In this document: one piece after another, positions 17,802-26,931 of the stretch
Layout: the number at the start of each line of letters is the position of its first letter
How positions within the stretch are numbered: position 1 is the stretch's first letter
Origin: Salegentibacter mishustinae
Lineage (GTDB): Bacteria; Bacteroidota; Bacteroidia; Flavobacteriales; Flavobacteriaceae
Assembly: GCF_002900095.1 (NCBI RefSeq)
Contig: NZ_LLKN01000002.1
Coordinates: 1,178,001 to 1,242,000, forward strand
DNA length: 64,000 nt
Direction: 5' to 3'
Program-made: the position numbers and the translations under genes
The notes under the pieces: model-generated
What the model was told of the DNA's origin: nothing
Seen by the model: the letters and a program-made list of their open reading frames with translations, nothing else
The model's database searches: none

Positions 17802-18575
17802 TTATTGTGCAGTATAACCACCGTCGATTACCAATTCAGAACCTGTCATAAATTTAGATTCATCCGAAGCCAGATACACCACTCCATAACCTATATCATC
17901 TGGCTCTCCCATATGTCCAACAGGGTGCAAACTTTCCAATTGCTTTTTTCCTTCTTCTAAATTACCTTGGGCTTTAAGGAAATTTTCTACCATTGGTGTC
18001 CATATATAAGCTGGATGAATGGAATTGACACGGATGCCATAACCCTGTTTCGCGCAATGAAGTGCAGCAGACTTGGTAAATAAAGTTATACCACCCTTAC
18101 TTGCGTTATATGCAGCTAAATTGGGGTCGCCAATAAGGCCTTCAATAGAAGAAAAGTTAATGATTGAACCACCTTCCCCGGTCTCTTTCATAGCCTTAAT
18201 GCCGTATTGGGTGCCTAGGAAACTGCCATCCAAATTGATGCTTAAAAGTTTTTTCCAGTCTCCAAGCGTTATCTCTTCCACGTTTTTACCAACTGCTATT
18301 CCAGCAGCGTTAGCCAGAATATGGAGTTTTCCAAATGTTTTGAGCGCAGTATCGATTACCTTTTTCCATTGATTTTCTTTGGATACATCTTGTTTGATGA
18401 ATATGGCTTTACCGCCATTATCTTTAATTTGTTGAACTACTACATTTCCGTTTTCTTCGTCCAAATCTGTTATCACTATTTTTGCTCCTTCACGTGCTAA
18501 CAAAATAGCACTTGATTTTCCGAGGCCAGAGGCACCTCCCGTGACAATGGCTATTTTATTTTTTACTCGATCCAT
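17802..18575 (-). CDS. Short-chain dehydrogenase/reductase (glucose-1-dehydrogenase-like)
   Basis: 257 residues, classical SDR. Cofactor motif TGGASGLG (about 13), acidic Asp after strand 2 (ITDLDEENG), suggesting NAD(H) preference, NAAG at about 90, catalytic Ser in INFSSIEG (about 142) and YNASK (about 157). The C-terminal SELVIDGGYTAQ is typical. It oxidises or reduces an alcohol or sugar; the substrate is unknown. It lies between the glycosyltransferase/glycosidase gene and the Usp gene. Confidence 0.85.
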   Translation of the reverse strand: MDRVKNKIAIVTGGASGLGKSSAILLAREGAKIVITDLDEENGNVVVQQIKDNGGKAIFIKQDVSKENQWKKVIDTALKTFGKLHILANAAGIAVGKNVEEITLGDWKKLLSINLDGSFLGTQYGIKAMKETGEGGSIINFSSIEGLIGDPNLAAYNASKGGITLFTKSAALHCAKQGYGIRVNSIHPAYIWTPMVENFLKAQGNLEEGKKQLESLHPVGHMGEPDDIGYGVVYLASDESKFMTGSELVIDGGYTAQ

Positions 18576-18628
18576 AATTAAGATTTAAGTGTTTATAAGA
18601 GCTTTCTTAGGTGTGGGTTTTCTTGCAC

Positions 18629-20965
18629 CTATATCGAATTTTTAATTTTTATATTTTTCTTTCTTCCTTTATATTCCTGTTGTTCACACTGTTTTTCATC
18701 ATTACAATCACACATAAATAACTTACCTTTTTTTAATTGAAAGGGTTCTGTACTTTTCGTTACCCAGTGATCCATAACCAATCGGGCAATAAAATAACAA
18801 ATGGAAGATTCCGCTCCTTGATTAATATTGATGTGGTTCTTTTCCAGCCCGTCATAACAGGCCCCATTTACCGGGTTATACATAATTTGGTTAAGATGGT
18901 TGTTGCCCAGAAACCAACTAAAGGCAATTTGCAATTGTTCTTTGTACTTGCTTTTTTGTGTTACTTTAAAAAACAACTCCAGACTAAAAATGGTGTAGGC
19001 TACTTCTATGGGTTGTTCTCCAAAAAAAGTGCGTTGATTGCGTTTGTGAAACCATCCCTTATTAGAAATTACCTGGATTTCACCTTTCATAAAATATTGG
19101 GACAACAGGAAATCAAAAGTCACTTCTGCTATTTCTTTATATTTTTTGTTCCCTAAAATTAAATAGGCATACATCATAGCTTCCGGTAAGACACTATTGG
19201 CATAGGTGAGGTAATCTTCATACCACTTCCAGTCTTGGTCTGAAGTAAGCTCATAATATCGCATTAATTTATTCACTAATTTCTCCGTCAATATTTCAAT
19301 ACTGGTATTAGAAGTGGTGTGATAGTAGTAAAGTCCTTTTAAAGTAAAACTGATAGCCCTGGGCGAAGTAAAGTTGGCAACGTTTGGCAATGCTTTTTCG
19401 AGACACTTTTTAGCCTTTTCAGTAACAGCCTCAGGTAGCAATTGGTTGTTTGATACCACATATCCCAGGCTCCATAAGGCTCGGCCATTAGCATCTTCCA
19501 GATTAACTTCTTTGTTCTGTGCAGTTATTTTACCGTTAAAATCCACATAGTTTTGAAACCATCCATTTTCTTGTTGAACAAATTCCATAAACTCCAAATA
19601 CCGGGTTACCAGCTTTAAGGTATCGGGATTGTTATATCTCTCATAGTACATTGTCATCGCAATCAATGCCCTGGCATTGTCATCTAAAGTATAGCCGGAA
19701 CAAGGATCGGGTGTATCAAAGTGCGAGAATTGAAGCATTCCGAAATTGGTAGTGAGCTCTTCGATATGCGCGGCTTTTACAGGGGGAAGTTGATAACATA
19801 GATCTTTATCTTTATTGGTTATTTCCCAAAACACCCTGCCGTAGCCAATGGCCACATTTTGCCAGCTGGTGGCGCGCAGTTTAGAAAATGCGCTTTTGCC
19901 CATCTTTATCCTTTCCTCTTTATTTTCTATTAAATAGAGAATGGCTTTTTGGAATTGTGCGGGATCGTTGAAATCATTCAGCAGTATCCCGTTGGAATCA
20001 TCTATCAATTCATTTGCGTGGGGAATAGGGGTGGAGACCACAGGACAGCCTGTACTCATTGCATATACAAAGGTCCCGCTTACCGCTTGATGTGGATCTT
20101 TGGAAGAAAATAAGTATATGTCCGAAAGGTTCAGGTATTCGAGCACTTTTTCAAGTGCTAGGTATTTATTGATAAACCTTACATGGTCTTTTAGATTCAA
20201 TTTATCAATAATGGTAACCAATCTTTCCCGGTATTTTTCCCCTTCTCTTTTAAAAACCTCAGGGTGTGTTTTCCCTAAAACCAAAAACAATACATTAGGA
20301 TGTTTTTGCACAATTTTGGGTAATGCATATAGCACGGTTTCAATACTTTTATTTTCGCTAAGAAGCCCGAAGGAAGATAAGATTATGTTTTGCGTAAAAT
20401 CATATTTCTTCTTTAGCGTTCCTTTTTCTTTCCATAAAACAATGTGTGTACCGTGGGGAATCACTTCAATTTTTTTGGAAGCAATACCATATTCGTTCAT
20501 TAATATTTTACGGGAATTATGGGTAAGAACAATTAATCTTTCAGAAAAATCGTTGATAGCCGCTACAATACTTTTTCTCCTGCTGTCCGCGTTGGGCAAT
20601 ACCGTGTGGAAAACCGTTACTATGGGTTTATTTACGGCCAGCATGAACGATAAAATATGCTCCCCATAGTCTCCTCCAAAAAGACCAAACTCGTGCTGAA
20701 TGCATACCATCCCCACATCTGTACGTTCGTTTATGGCATCGGCGATTTTCCTGTAATCGGTTAGAGTGGGGCTGTGCAATGTATCTGTAACATCATCTTT
20801 ATCCTTACATCTTTCCGGATCGTTTTCCAAAGCATATACTTCCACAGGCAGTGTACAGCCATAAATATTCTTCACGGCGTTGACAAGGTCTTGTGAAAAT
20901 GTAGCAATACCACACTCCCTGGGAGGAAAGGAAGAAATGAGTATCATTTTTAGGGTTGTGTCCAT
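18629..20965 (-). CDS. GT4 glycosyltransferase fused to an alpha/alpha-toroid domain
   Basis: 778 residues. Residues 1-385 form a GT-B glycosyltransferase of family GT4: glycine-rich start SSFPPRECGIATFSQDL, acceptor-domain HEFGLFGGDYGEH (about 92) and the nucleotide-sugar binding E-x7-E region near STPIPHANELIDDSNG (about 312). Residues 395-745 look like an alpha/alpha-barrel glycosidase fold (GYTLDDNARALIAM at about 425, repeated helices). A Cys-rich Lys-rich tail follows (MCDCNDEKQCEQQEYKG). It probably makes or trims a mannose-containing glycan or glycoside. The GH130 gene follows 84 bp upstream in the same operon, a pairing that suggests a shared glycan. Confidence 0.8.
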   Translation of the reverse strand: MDTTLKMILISSFPPRECGIATFSQDLVNAVKNIYGCTLPVEVYALENDPERCKDKDDVTDTLHSPTLTDYRKIADAINERTDVGMVCIQHEFGLFGGDYGEHILSFMLAVNKPIVTVFHTVLPNADSRRKSIVAAINDFSERLIVLTHNSRKILMNEYGIASKKIEVIPHGTHIVLWKEKGTLKKKYDFTQNIILSSFGLLSENKSIETVLYALPKIVQKHPNVLFLVLGKTHPEVFKREGEKYRERLVTIIDKLNLKDHVRFINKYLALEKVLEYLNLSDIYLFSSKDPHQAVSGTFVYAMSTGCPVVSTPIPHANELIDDSNGILLNDFNDPAQFQKAILYLIENKEERIKMGKSAFSKLRATSWQNVAIGYGRVFWEITNKDKDLCYQLPPVKAAHIEELTTNFGMLQFSHFDTPDPCSGYTLDDNARALIAMTMYYERYNNPDTLKLVTRYLEFMEFVQQENGWFQNYVDFNGKITAQNKEVNLEDANGRALWSLGYVVSNNQLLPEAVTEKAKKCLEKALPNVANFTSPRAISFTLKGLYYYHTTSNTSIEILTEKLVNKLMRYYELTSDQDWKWYEDYLTYANSVLPEAMMYAYLILGNKKYKEIAEVTFDFLLSQYFMKGEIQVISNKGWFHKRNQRTFFGEQPIEVAYTIFSLELFFKVTQKSKYKEQLQIAFSWFLGNNHLNQIMYNPVNGACYDGLEKNHININQGAESSICYFIARLVMDHWVTKSTEPFQLKKGKLFMCDCNDEKQCEQQEYKGRKKNIKIKNSI

Positions 20966-21049
20966 AATTTTGATTTTTGTGCAATAGTTTCCTGTTACCT
21001 ATTTTGTTACTTTAATTTCGTTATTACATTAATCGTTATCAGCTATCTA

Positions 21050-22132
21050 CTATGGTGTGTTTTTCTGTGAAGGATGTTTTTTTAGCTCACCCAATAATTG
21101 TTTGAGGCTTAGTTTGGCCACAGCAATATGTTTATCTGCTGCCCCATAATAGATATAGAGATCATCATCAAACAATGAGGTTCCCGTAGGGAATACCACG
21201 TGGTTCACCACTCCTTCTAATTCCCATTTTTCTGAAGGGGAAAACAAGGGATAAGGCAACCTCCCGATTACTTTTGTAGGGTCTTCAATATCCAATAGCG
21301 CAGCTGCCGCGTGATACGTTTTTCCGATGTTGGTTTCACAAACCCCGTGGTATATTATCAGCCAACCATCTTCTGTTTCTATGGGTGCGCCTCCCGCACC
21401 CAGATAATTCACTTCAAAATCGAAGAACGGATCCATAAGGATATGATCGGTGAGGTTCCTTATATGATTTATCCAAAATTCTTTGGTAAGGTCTTCCCAT
21501 TTTTCAAATTGTACTATTTGTATTCCCGGCCATATACGGTGGAGCATGACGAATTTCCCGTTGATTTTTTTTGGGAAGAGTACAATATCCTTGTCCCGTA
21601 AAAATCTATGTTTTTCATCTGCTAAACCTATGCTAGCAAAAAGGTTGTAATAGTGATAGTATTTTGGGTTTAACTTTTCCTGACTACAACATTCAAGATG
21701 GTATTTATATTCCTTGTAATTCAATTTTGGAGTAATAATCCCTTTTTTATCGAAATGTCTCATGTCTTTGGAGGTAGCCAAAGCACCCATGGCATTGAAC
21801 CCGTCATAAGCTGTATAAGTTAAATAATAGGTATCTTCAATTTTAACAATACGAGCATCTTCCACACCATGTTTTTCATAATCAAAATCACGAGTTATTA
21901 ACGGGCTTGATTTCCTTTCTATGAGATCTAAATGCTCATTGGTTTTGGCATATCCAATGGTAGAGTAATTGCCATCTTCCACCGCACGGTAAAAGATATG
22001 CACCTCTTCACCCTCTTGAAATATTCCAGGATTGAGCACGCCGTTATTTTCAAATTCCAATTTAGTGGGACTAAGTAGGATCCCTAATTTTTCTATGGGT
22101 ACTTCTGTATTAATCTGAATTGTATGTTCCAT
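21050..22132 (-). CDS. GH130 family mannoside phosphorylase/hydrolase
   Basis: 360 residues, five-bladed propeller type. Typical features are NGVLNPG (about 31), FYRAVEDGNYSTIGYA (about 48), the GVEDARIV region carrying the catalytic Asp (about 90), YLTYTAYDG (about 103) and the late YYGAADKHIAVA. GH130 enzymes mostly phosphorolyse beta-mannosides to mannose-1-phosphate; some hydrolyse. No signal peptide, so it acts on cytoplasmic oligosaccharide. The next gene, 9 bp upstream, is a phosphomannose-isomerase-like cupin, which fits mannose use. Confidence 0.85.
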   Translation of the reverse strand: MEHTIQINTEVPIEKLGILLSPTKLEFENNGVLNPGIFQEGEEVHIFYRAVEDGNYSTIGYAKTNEHLDLIERKSSPLITRDFDYEKHGVEDARIVKIEDTYYLTYTAYDGFNAMGALATSKDMRHFDKKGIITPKLNYKEYKYHLECCSQEKLNPKYYHYYNLFASIGLADEKHRFLRDKDIVLFPKKINGKFVMLHRIWPGIQIVQFEKWEDLTKEFWINHIRNLTDHILMDPFFDFEVNYLGAGGAPIETEDGWLIIYHGVCETNIGKTYHAAAALLDIEDPTKVIGRLPYPLFSPSEKWELEGVVNHVVFPTGTSLFDDDLYIYYGAADKHIAVAKLSLKQLLGELKKHPSQKNTP

Positions 22133-22141
22133 GTCTCTGTA

Positions 22142-22492
22142 TTATTTTGGGTCTTCCCTGTTGTATTTATCCTCCAGTCTAACAATATCGTTTTCATCAA
22201 AATTGCCAAAGGCTATTTCAAGGATGCTTACCGAAGAATCTGATGTTTTTATTTGATGTACGGTTTCTTTTGGAATAAAAAATTCGTCTCCTTTTTGGCC
22301 CACTGTTGTTTTGTCGCCTATTACGAAACTTCCCATTCCTTCCAGTACCCTCCAGAATTCTTCCCTGTTGTGGTGAAACTGGAGGCTTAGTTCTTCGTTT
22401 GGAATAACCGTGAGTATCTTTACGGTGCTTACCTCATTATGGGTAAAGCGTTCAAAGTTTCCCCAAGGCCTTTCTTCTTTATACTTTTTCAT
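22142..22492 (-). CDS. Cupin resembling the isomerase domain of type II phosphomannose isomerase
   Basis: 116 residues, one cupin barrel: MKKYKEERPWGNFERF, then LSLQFHHNREEFWRVLEG with the His/Glu metal ligands (about 37-47), GDEFFIPKETVHQI (about 69) and a final LEIAFG. This is the pattern of the C-terminal isomerase domain of mannose-1-P guanylyltransferase/PMI proteins, standing alone. It would interconvert mannose-6-P and fructose-6-P. It is 10 bp from the phosphofructokinase gene and 9 bp from the GH130 gene, the right place for such a step. Confidence 0.8.
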   Translation of the reverse strand: MKKYKEERPWGNFERFTHNEVSTVKILTVIPNEELSLQFHHNREEFWRVLEGMGSFVIGDKTTVGQKGDEFFIPKETVHQIKTSDSSVSILEIAFGNFDENDIVRLEDKYNREDPK

Positions 22493-22502
22493 TTTTCTTG
22501 TT

Positions 22503-23474
22503 TTATGAGCTAAATAGTTTCAAAAGATCCTGTAGCTCATCATTTATTTTATGTTGTTTAACCACCTCTTCAAAAGGTGTTAAGTGCAATTGATTGTTTA
22601 AAATCCCTACCATTACGTTGTTTTTCCCTTGCAAAAGTGCATCTATTGCTGCCACTCCAAGCCTAATACCAAGCATTCTATCTAAAGCAGATGGGTTTCC
22701 ACCTCGTTGCACGTGGCCAAGCTTCGTTATGCGTAAATCGACATTGGGATTGACTTCCTTTATTTTTGAAGAAACAAGTTCGGCACCAATTTCGTCACCT
22801 TCAGAAACTACGATTAGAAAAGCATCGTCGCTATCGTAATGTTTTACCTTATCCAAAAGGTTAATAAAGTCGGTATCGCTCTCTGGGATGAGTATGGCAT
22901 CAGCGCCAACCATCAATCCTGAATGAATGCCGATATAGCCAGAATCTCTACCCATTACTTCCACGATAAATACCCGATTGTGAGATTCGGCAGTATCCCT
23001 TATTTTATCAATGCTTTCAATGGCTGTGTTAACTGCGGAATCGAAACCAAGGGTGTAATCCGTACCCGAAATATCGTTGTCAATAGTTCCGGGAATCCCT
23101 ATGAATGGGATATCGCATATCTCTGAAAAAGCAAGTAATCCTTTAAATGTACCATCACCACCAATGGCAATTAAAGCGTCTATTTTGTTTACATTTAGAG
23201 TTTGCAAGGCTTTTTTTCGACCTTCCAGTTCGAGAAAACGTTTGCTTCGGGCTGTCTTAAGGATAGTGCCACCCTTTTGGGTCAGTTTTTGTAATTCGTG
23301 CGATTTTAATTGAACCAAGTCACCGTCTATCAATCCTTCATATCCTTTTCGAAAGCCGCTTACGTTTATACCATTTACTTCAGCCGTTTTTGTAATGGCG
23401 TACAAGGCTGCATTCATCCCTGGACTATCACCTCCAGAGGTAAATACACCTATATGTTTTATAGTACTATCCAT
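22503..23474 (-). CDS. pfkA: ATP-dependent 6-phosphofructokinase
   Basis: 323 residues, the usual size of bacterial PfkA. Motifs: FTSGGDSPGMNAALYAI (about 11), AIGGDGTFKG (about 102; a Gly in this GGDG position marks ATP rather than PPi use), PGTIDNDISGTD (about 127, catalytic TIDND) and EVMGRDSGYIG (about 172). It phosphorylates fructose-6-P to fructose-1,6-bisphosphate. In the operon it sits beside a PMI-like cupin and, one gene further, class I aldolase. Confidence 0.93.
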   Translation of the reverse strand: MDSTIKHIGVFTSGGDSPGMNAALYAITKTAEVNGINVSGFRKGYEGLIDGDLVQLKSHELQKLTQKGGTILKTARSKRFLELEGRKKALQTLNVNKIDALIAIGGDGTFKGLLAFSEICDIPFIGIPGTIDNDISGTDYTLGFDSAVNTAIESIDKIRDTAESHNRVFIVEVMGRDSGYIGIHSGLMVGADAILIPESDTDFINLLDKVKHYDSDDAFLIVVSEGDEIGAELVSSKIKEVNPNVDLRITKLGHVQRGGNPSALDRMLGIRLGVAAIDALLQGKNNVMVGILNNQLHLTPFEEVVKQHKINDELQDLLKLFSS

Positions 23475-23476
23475 AG

Positions 23477-24817
23477 TTATAAAGCTTCTTTTTTAAGAAT
23501 TTCAATGTTTTTTATACCATACAACCTATTAAAAACCATACAAGCTGTAAGGTCACCCGTTACGTTTACAGCAGTCCTGAACATTCCCAACAATCTTTCT
23601 ACACCAATAATAATGATGATGCCTTCGGCTGGGATACCAACACTTCCCAAAACAGAAGCGAGTATCACCACACCACCTCCGGGAATGGCAGGTGTGCCGA
23701 TTGAAGCAGCAACGATAGTTACAATGACCACAATAATATTGAGTAAACTCATTTCCAGTCCATAGGCTTGGGCTATAAAAAGGGTTGTTATCGTTTGATA
23801 AAGTGCAGTACCATCCATATTGACGGTTGCGCCAATGGGAATGATAAAATTGCTAATGGTCTTGTCCACCTTTAATTTTTCTTCGGCTGTTTGAAGGGAA
23901 AGTGGCATCACGGCCGCAGAGCTTGTGGTTGAAAAGGCCAATAATTGAACGTCCCTTATTTTTTTTAAGAAATGCATAGGGTTTGCTTTTCCAAGAAGCA
24001 CAATTAGCCCTAAATAGAAAATTACCAAAAGTAATAGACCGAGCAGGACGACGCCAACATAATAGGTGAGACCGGAAAGAGAACTTAAACCAACACTAGA
24101 GGTAAGCTGTGCCATAAGTCCGAAAACAGCAATAGGGACTAATAACATAGACCATTTTACCACCGTCATACAGACTTCCTGAATGGCACTTAGAAGCAGC
24201 TTTACTGGGCGCAGTAAATCATTTTCAAGAGATAGCACAGCTACACCAATAATGATTGTGAAAATGACAATACTTAACATTTCACCACTTACCATAGATG
24301 CCAATGGATTTTCAGGAAGCAGGTTTGAGATGGCATCAGGAATCGTTTCAACTCCGAAGGAAAGCTCGGGTTCATCAGTTGAAACTGCCGTAATTTCATT
24401 ATGCTCTTTTAGTGCTTGTTGATGAAGAAAACGACCCGGTCTAAAAATTTGGGATAGTATCGTACCAATGCTAACCGAAACTATTGTTGTGCCCAAAAAA
24501 TATAGTAAAACACCACCACCTAATTTTTTTAAACTGTCCTTATCATTACTTGCGATTCCTGTGATGATGGAAGCCACAATCAACGGAATCATAATCATTT
24601 GAACCAGTTTCAGAAATAGTACACCGGGCAATGCCAGCCAATTCCCCGCGATATCTGCTGTTTCTTTAGAAATCCATCCATTTTGTGGACTCAATAGCAG
24701 ACCAAATCCAACACCTAAAAATAAGGCAATGATTACTTTAAGCCATAGACGGCTTTCTACCAGTTTAAGGAGGTAGTGGTTAAGTGATTTTAATGATTTT
24801 ATCTCTGTATCAAACAT
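23477..24817 (-). CDS. Dicarboxylate/amino acid:cation symporter (DAACS family)
   Basis: 446 residues with eight or so membrane segments and two hairpin regions. Family motifs are SSSAAVMPLSLQTAEE (HP1 serine-rich loop, about 293) and NMDGTALYQTITTLFIAQ (TM7, about 332), followed by GTPAIPGGGVVILASVL (HP2). It takes up glutamate, aspartate or C4-dicarboxylates with Na+ or H+. It is placed between phosphofructokinase (2 bp away) and aldolase (8 bp away), which implies co-regulated carbon uptake. Confidence 0.9.
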   Translation of the reverse strand: MFDTEIKSLKSLNHYLLKLVESRLWLKVIIALFLGVGFGLLLSPQNGWISKETADIAGNWLALPGVLFLKLVQMIMIPLIVASIITGIASNDKDSLKKLGGGVLLYFLGTTIVSVSIGTILSQIFRPGRFLHQQALKEHNEITAVSTDEPELSFGVETIPDAISNLLPENPLASMVSGEMLSIVIFTIIIGVAVLSLENDLLRPVKLLLSAIQEVCMTVVKWSMLLVPIAVFGLMAQLTSSVGLSSLSGLTYYVGVVLLGLLLLVIFYLGLIVLLGKANPMHFLKKIRDVQLLAFSTTSSAAVMPLSLQTAEEKLKVDKTISNFIIPIGATVNMDGTALYQTITTLFIAQAYGLEMSLLNIIVVIVTIVAASIGTPAIPGGGVVILASVLGSVGIPAEGIIIIIGVERLLGMFRTAVNVTGDLTACMVFNRLYGIKNIEILKKEAL

Positions 24818-24825
24818 TCTGTTGA

Positions 24826-25887
24826 TTATGCTATACTAATTTTATCGTCCAAATAAACTTCCTGAACAGATTGTAATACTTTCACGCCTTCGCTAAAAGG
24901 CTTTTGAAATGCTTTTCTTCCCATTATCAGCCCAGAGCCACCAGCCCTTTTATTGATGACGGCAGTAGTTATAGCATCAACTAAATCGGACTTCCCTTTA
25001 GAACCACCGCCAGAATTTATCAGTCCTATTTTACCCATATAACAATTTGCTACCTGTAATCGACAAAGGTCAATGGGATGGTCTGTCGTCAACGTTTTAT
25101 ACATTTCATCATCATATTTTCCAAATCCTATTTCTTTAAACCCGAAATTATTGGTTGGTAATTTTTGTTTGATGATATCCGCTTGAATAGTTACGCCCAA
25201 ATGATTGGCCTGCCCAGTAACATCGGCAGCCGCGTGGTAATCTTCTTTTTCGGTTTTAAAAGCTTCATTTCGTGTATAGCACCATAAAATGGTAGCCATA
25301 CCAAGATTATGAGCTTCTTCAAAAGCCTCTGCTATTTCTTTGAGTTGTCTGTTACTTTCCGCTGAACCAAAATAAATCGTAGCTCCTACGGCAATTGCTC
25401 CCATATCCCAAGCGGTTTTTACCTTACCAAAGAGTGTTTGGTCATATTTGTTCGGGTAGGTAAGCAGTTCATTGTGGTTAATCTTAACGATAAAAGGGAT
25501 TTTATGGGCATATTTTCGGGCATTCAAACCCAAAACCCCAAACGTGGAAGCCACCCCATTACAACCGGCCTCAAGGGCGAGTTTTATAATGTTCTCTGGG
25601 TCGAAATAATCTGGGTTTTTATAGAATGAAAAGGCCGCGCTATGCTCAATACCTTGGTCAACAGGAAGGATACTTAAATAACCAGTTCCTGCCAGATTTC
25701 CGTGATTGTATAATTGGGAAAGGCTACGAAGTACCTGTGAATTTCTGTTGCTATTGCCAAATACTTTTTCTAAACTATTTTTGCTTGGCACTTGCAATTC
25801 ATCCTTTGTTATTTTTTCACAAACGTGTTCTAAATAGAAGTCTGCTTTTTCTCCTAAAAGTTCTACTATATTCTTGTCTGTTTTCAT
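24826..25887 (-). CDS. fbaB: Class I fructose-bisphosphate aldolase, DhnA/FbaB type
   Basis: 353 residues. It has the DhnA-type marks [12 protein letters not shown] (about 77), [18 protein letters not shown] (about 146), [10 protein letters not shown] (about 170) and INSGGGSKG (about 290) before [12 protein letters not shown] (about 326). These enzymes use a Schiff-base lysine and are the archaeal-type aldolase also found as FbaB in bacteria. It splits fructose-1,6-bisphosphate into GAP and DHAP. The neighbouring gene is GAPDH, 11 bp away: consecutive glycolytic steps. Confidence 0.9.
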   Translation of the reverse strand: MKTDKNIVELLGEKADFYLEHVCEKITKDELQVPSKNSLEKVFGNSNRNSQVLRSLSQLYNHGNLAGTGYLSILPVDQGIEHSAAFSFYKNPDYFDPENIIKLALEAGCNGVASTFGVLGLNARKYAHKIPFIVKINHNELLTYPNKYDQTLFGKVKTAWDMGAIAVGATIYFGSAESNRQLKEIAEAFEEAHNLGMATILWCYTRNEAFKTEKEDYHAAADVTGQANHLGVTIQADIIKQKLPTNNFGFKEIGFGKYDDEMYKTLTTDHPIDLCRLQVANCYMGKIGLINSGGGSKGKSDLVDAITTAVINKRAGGSGLIMGRKAFQKPFSEGVKVLQSVQEVYLDDKISIA

Positions 25888-25898
25888 TTTGATAGTAT

Positions 25899-26912
25899 TT
25901 AATGGATTCCTAAACTTTCATTTGTTTTGGCTATGGATTTTGTACCATCTGTTTCAATTCCAGTTAATGCCCTAATAGCATCGATTGTTTCCGGGATTAC
26001 AATGGCTTGGTTATCGACTACATAGGCATAAAAAAGTTCATCTCCCTGTACTTTGAGCATATCTTCCCACAGCGCAACTTCATACATATCGCCCCAAGGT
26101 CTTCCCATATCCAAGAACATTTCCTTAATGGTATTGTTAGAAACCAGACCTTGGTCATATTGAATTAATTTAATACGACTTGAAGTTTTGAAAGCATTTA
26201 GCACTTCTTCCTTTGTCGCCTGCTTTTTCAATTTCACATTCCAGTAGTGCATATGGCTCAATGTTTCGGGTACTTTTACCGCTGCGGTGATGACATCCAG
26301 TTCTGGGTCAACACTTTTAGCATCTGGACCTTGATGGCTTGGGATATCTTTTTCGGGAACCATCGTATTCATAATACCACCTAAATGACTTTCCCAAGGG
26401 TCTGTAGCTCTTCTTAAAAGTGTACCTCTGGCATAATCCAATAAATCGGCTCTTTTTAAAGCGGTCAAGGTTCTTAAAATAGACGTAGTATTACAAGAAA
26501 CTACTCTTGTCGCATTCAAGTTTAGAGCGGATTTGTAATTATTTTCTGCACTAAAGGAATGCCCTGTGGTTTCGTGTTTTTCGCCACCGTGCAAAATAAA
26601 TTTTATATTCTGTTCTTTATAAATCGCTACATTTTGAGCAGCAATCTTTTTAGGCGTACAGTCCACTACAAGGTCTGATTTCTTTAAAAGTTCCTGCATA
26701 TTGCCTTTAACAGAAATCCCTTCAGATTTCATATTATCAGCTGCATCTTGAGTTGCTGCGTATATGTTGTAATTCTTTCTTACGGCATTTTGAATACGCC
26801 AATCGCTGATGATATCACATACTCCCGAAAGCTTCATATCGTTTTGTAAGTTGATGGCATCTGCCACCCTTTTTCCAATGACTCCGTAACCTATAACTGC
26901 TACATTTTTCAT
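25899..26912 (-). CDS. gap2: Type II (archaeal-type) glyceraldehyde-3-phosphate dehydrogenase
   Basis: 337 residues. A Rossmann motif, [15 protein letters not shown] (about 5), replaces the usual GxGRIGR of bacterial GAPDH. Catalytic Cys in [13 protein letters not shown] (about 139), archaeal-type HHGGEKHE-like [12 protein letters not shown] (about 111) and [16 protein letters not shown] (about 168). This branch, typical of Archaea, is rare in bacteria. It oxidises GAP to 1,3-bisphosphoglycerate with NAD(P)+ and phosphate. It adjoins the class I aldolase gene. The housekeeping type I enzyme should be elsewhere in the genome. Confidence 0.9.
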   Translation of the reverse strand: MKNVAVIGYGVIGKRVADAINLQNDMKLSGVCDIISDWRIQNAVRKNYNIYAATQDAADNMKSEGISVKGNMQELLKKSDLVVDCTPKKIAAQNVAIYKEQNIKFILHGGEKHETTGHSFSAENNYKSALNLNATRVVSCNTTSILRTLTALKRADLLDYARGTLLRRATDPWESHLGGIMNTMVPEKDIPSHQGPDAKSVDPELDVITAAVKVPETLSHMHYWNVKLKKQATKEEVLNAFKTSSRIKLIQYDQGLVSNNTIKEMFLDMGRPWGDMYEVALWEDMLKVQGDELFYAYVVDNQAIVIPETIDAIRALTGIETDGTKSIAKTNESLGIH

Positions 26913-26931
26913 ATAAATTGTTTTTAATTAA

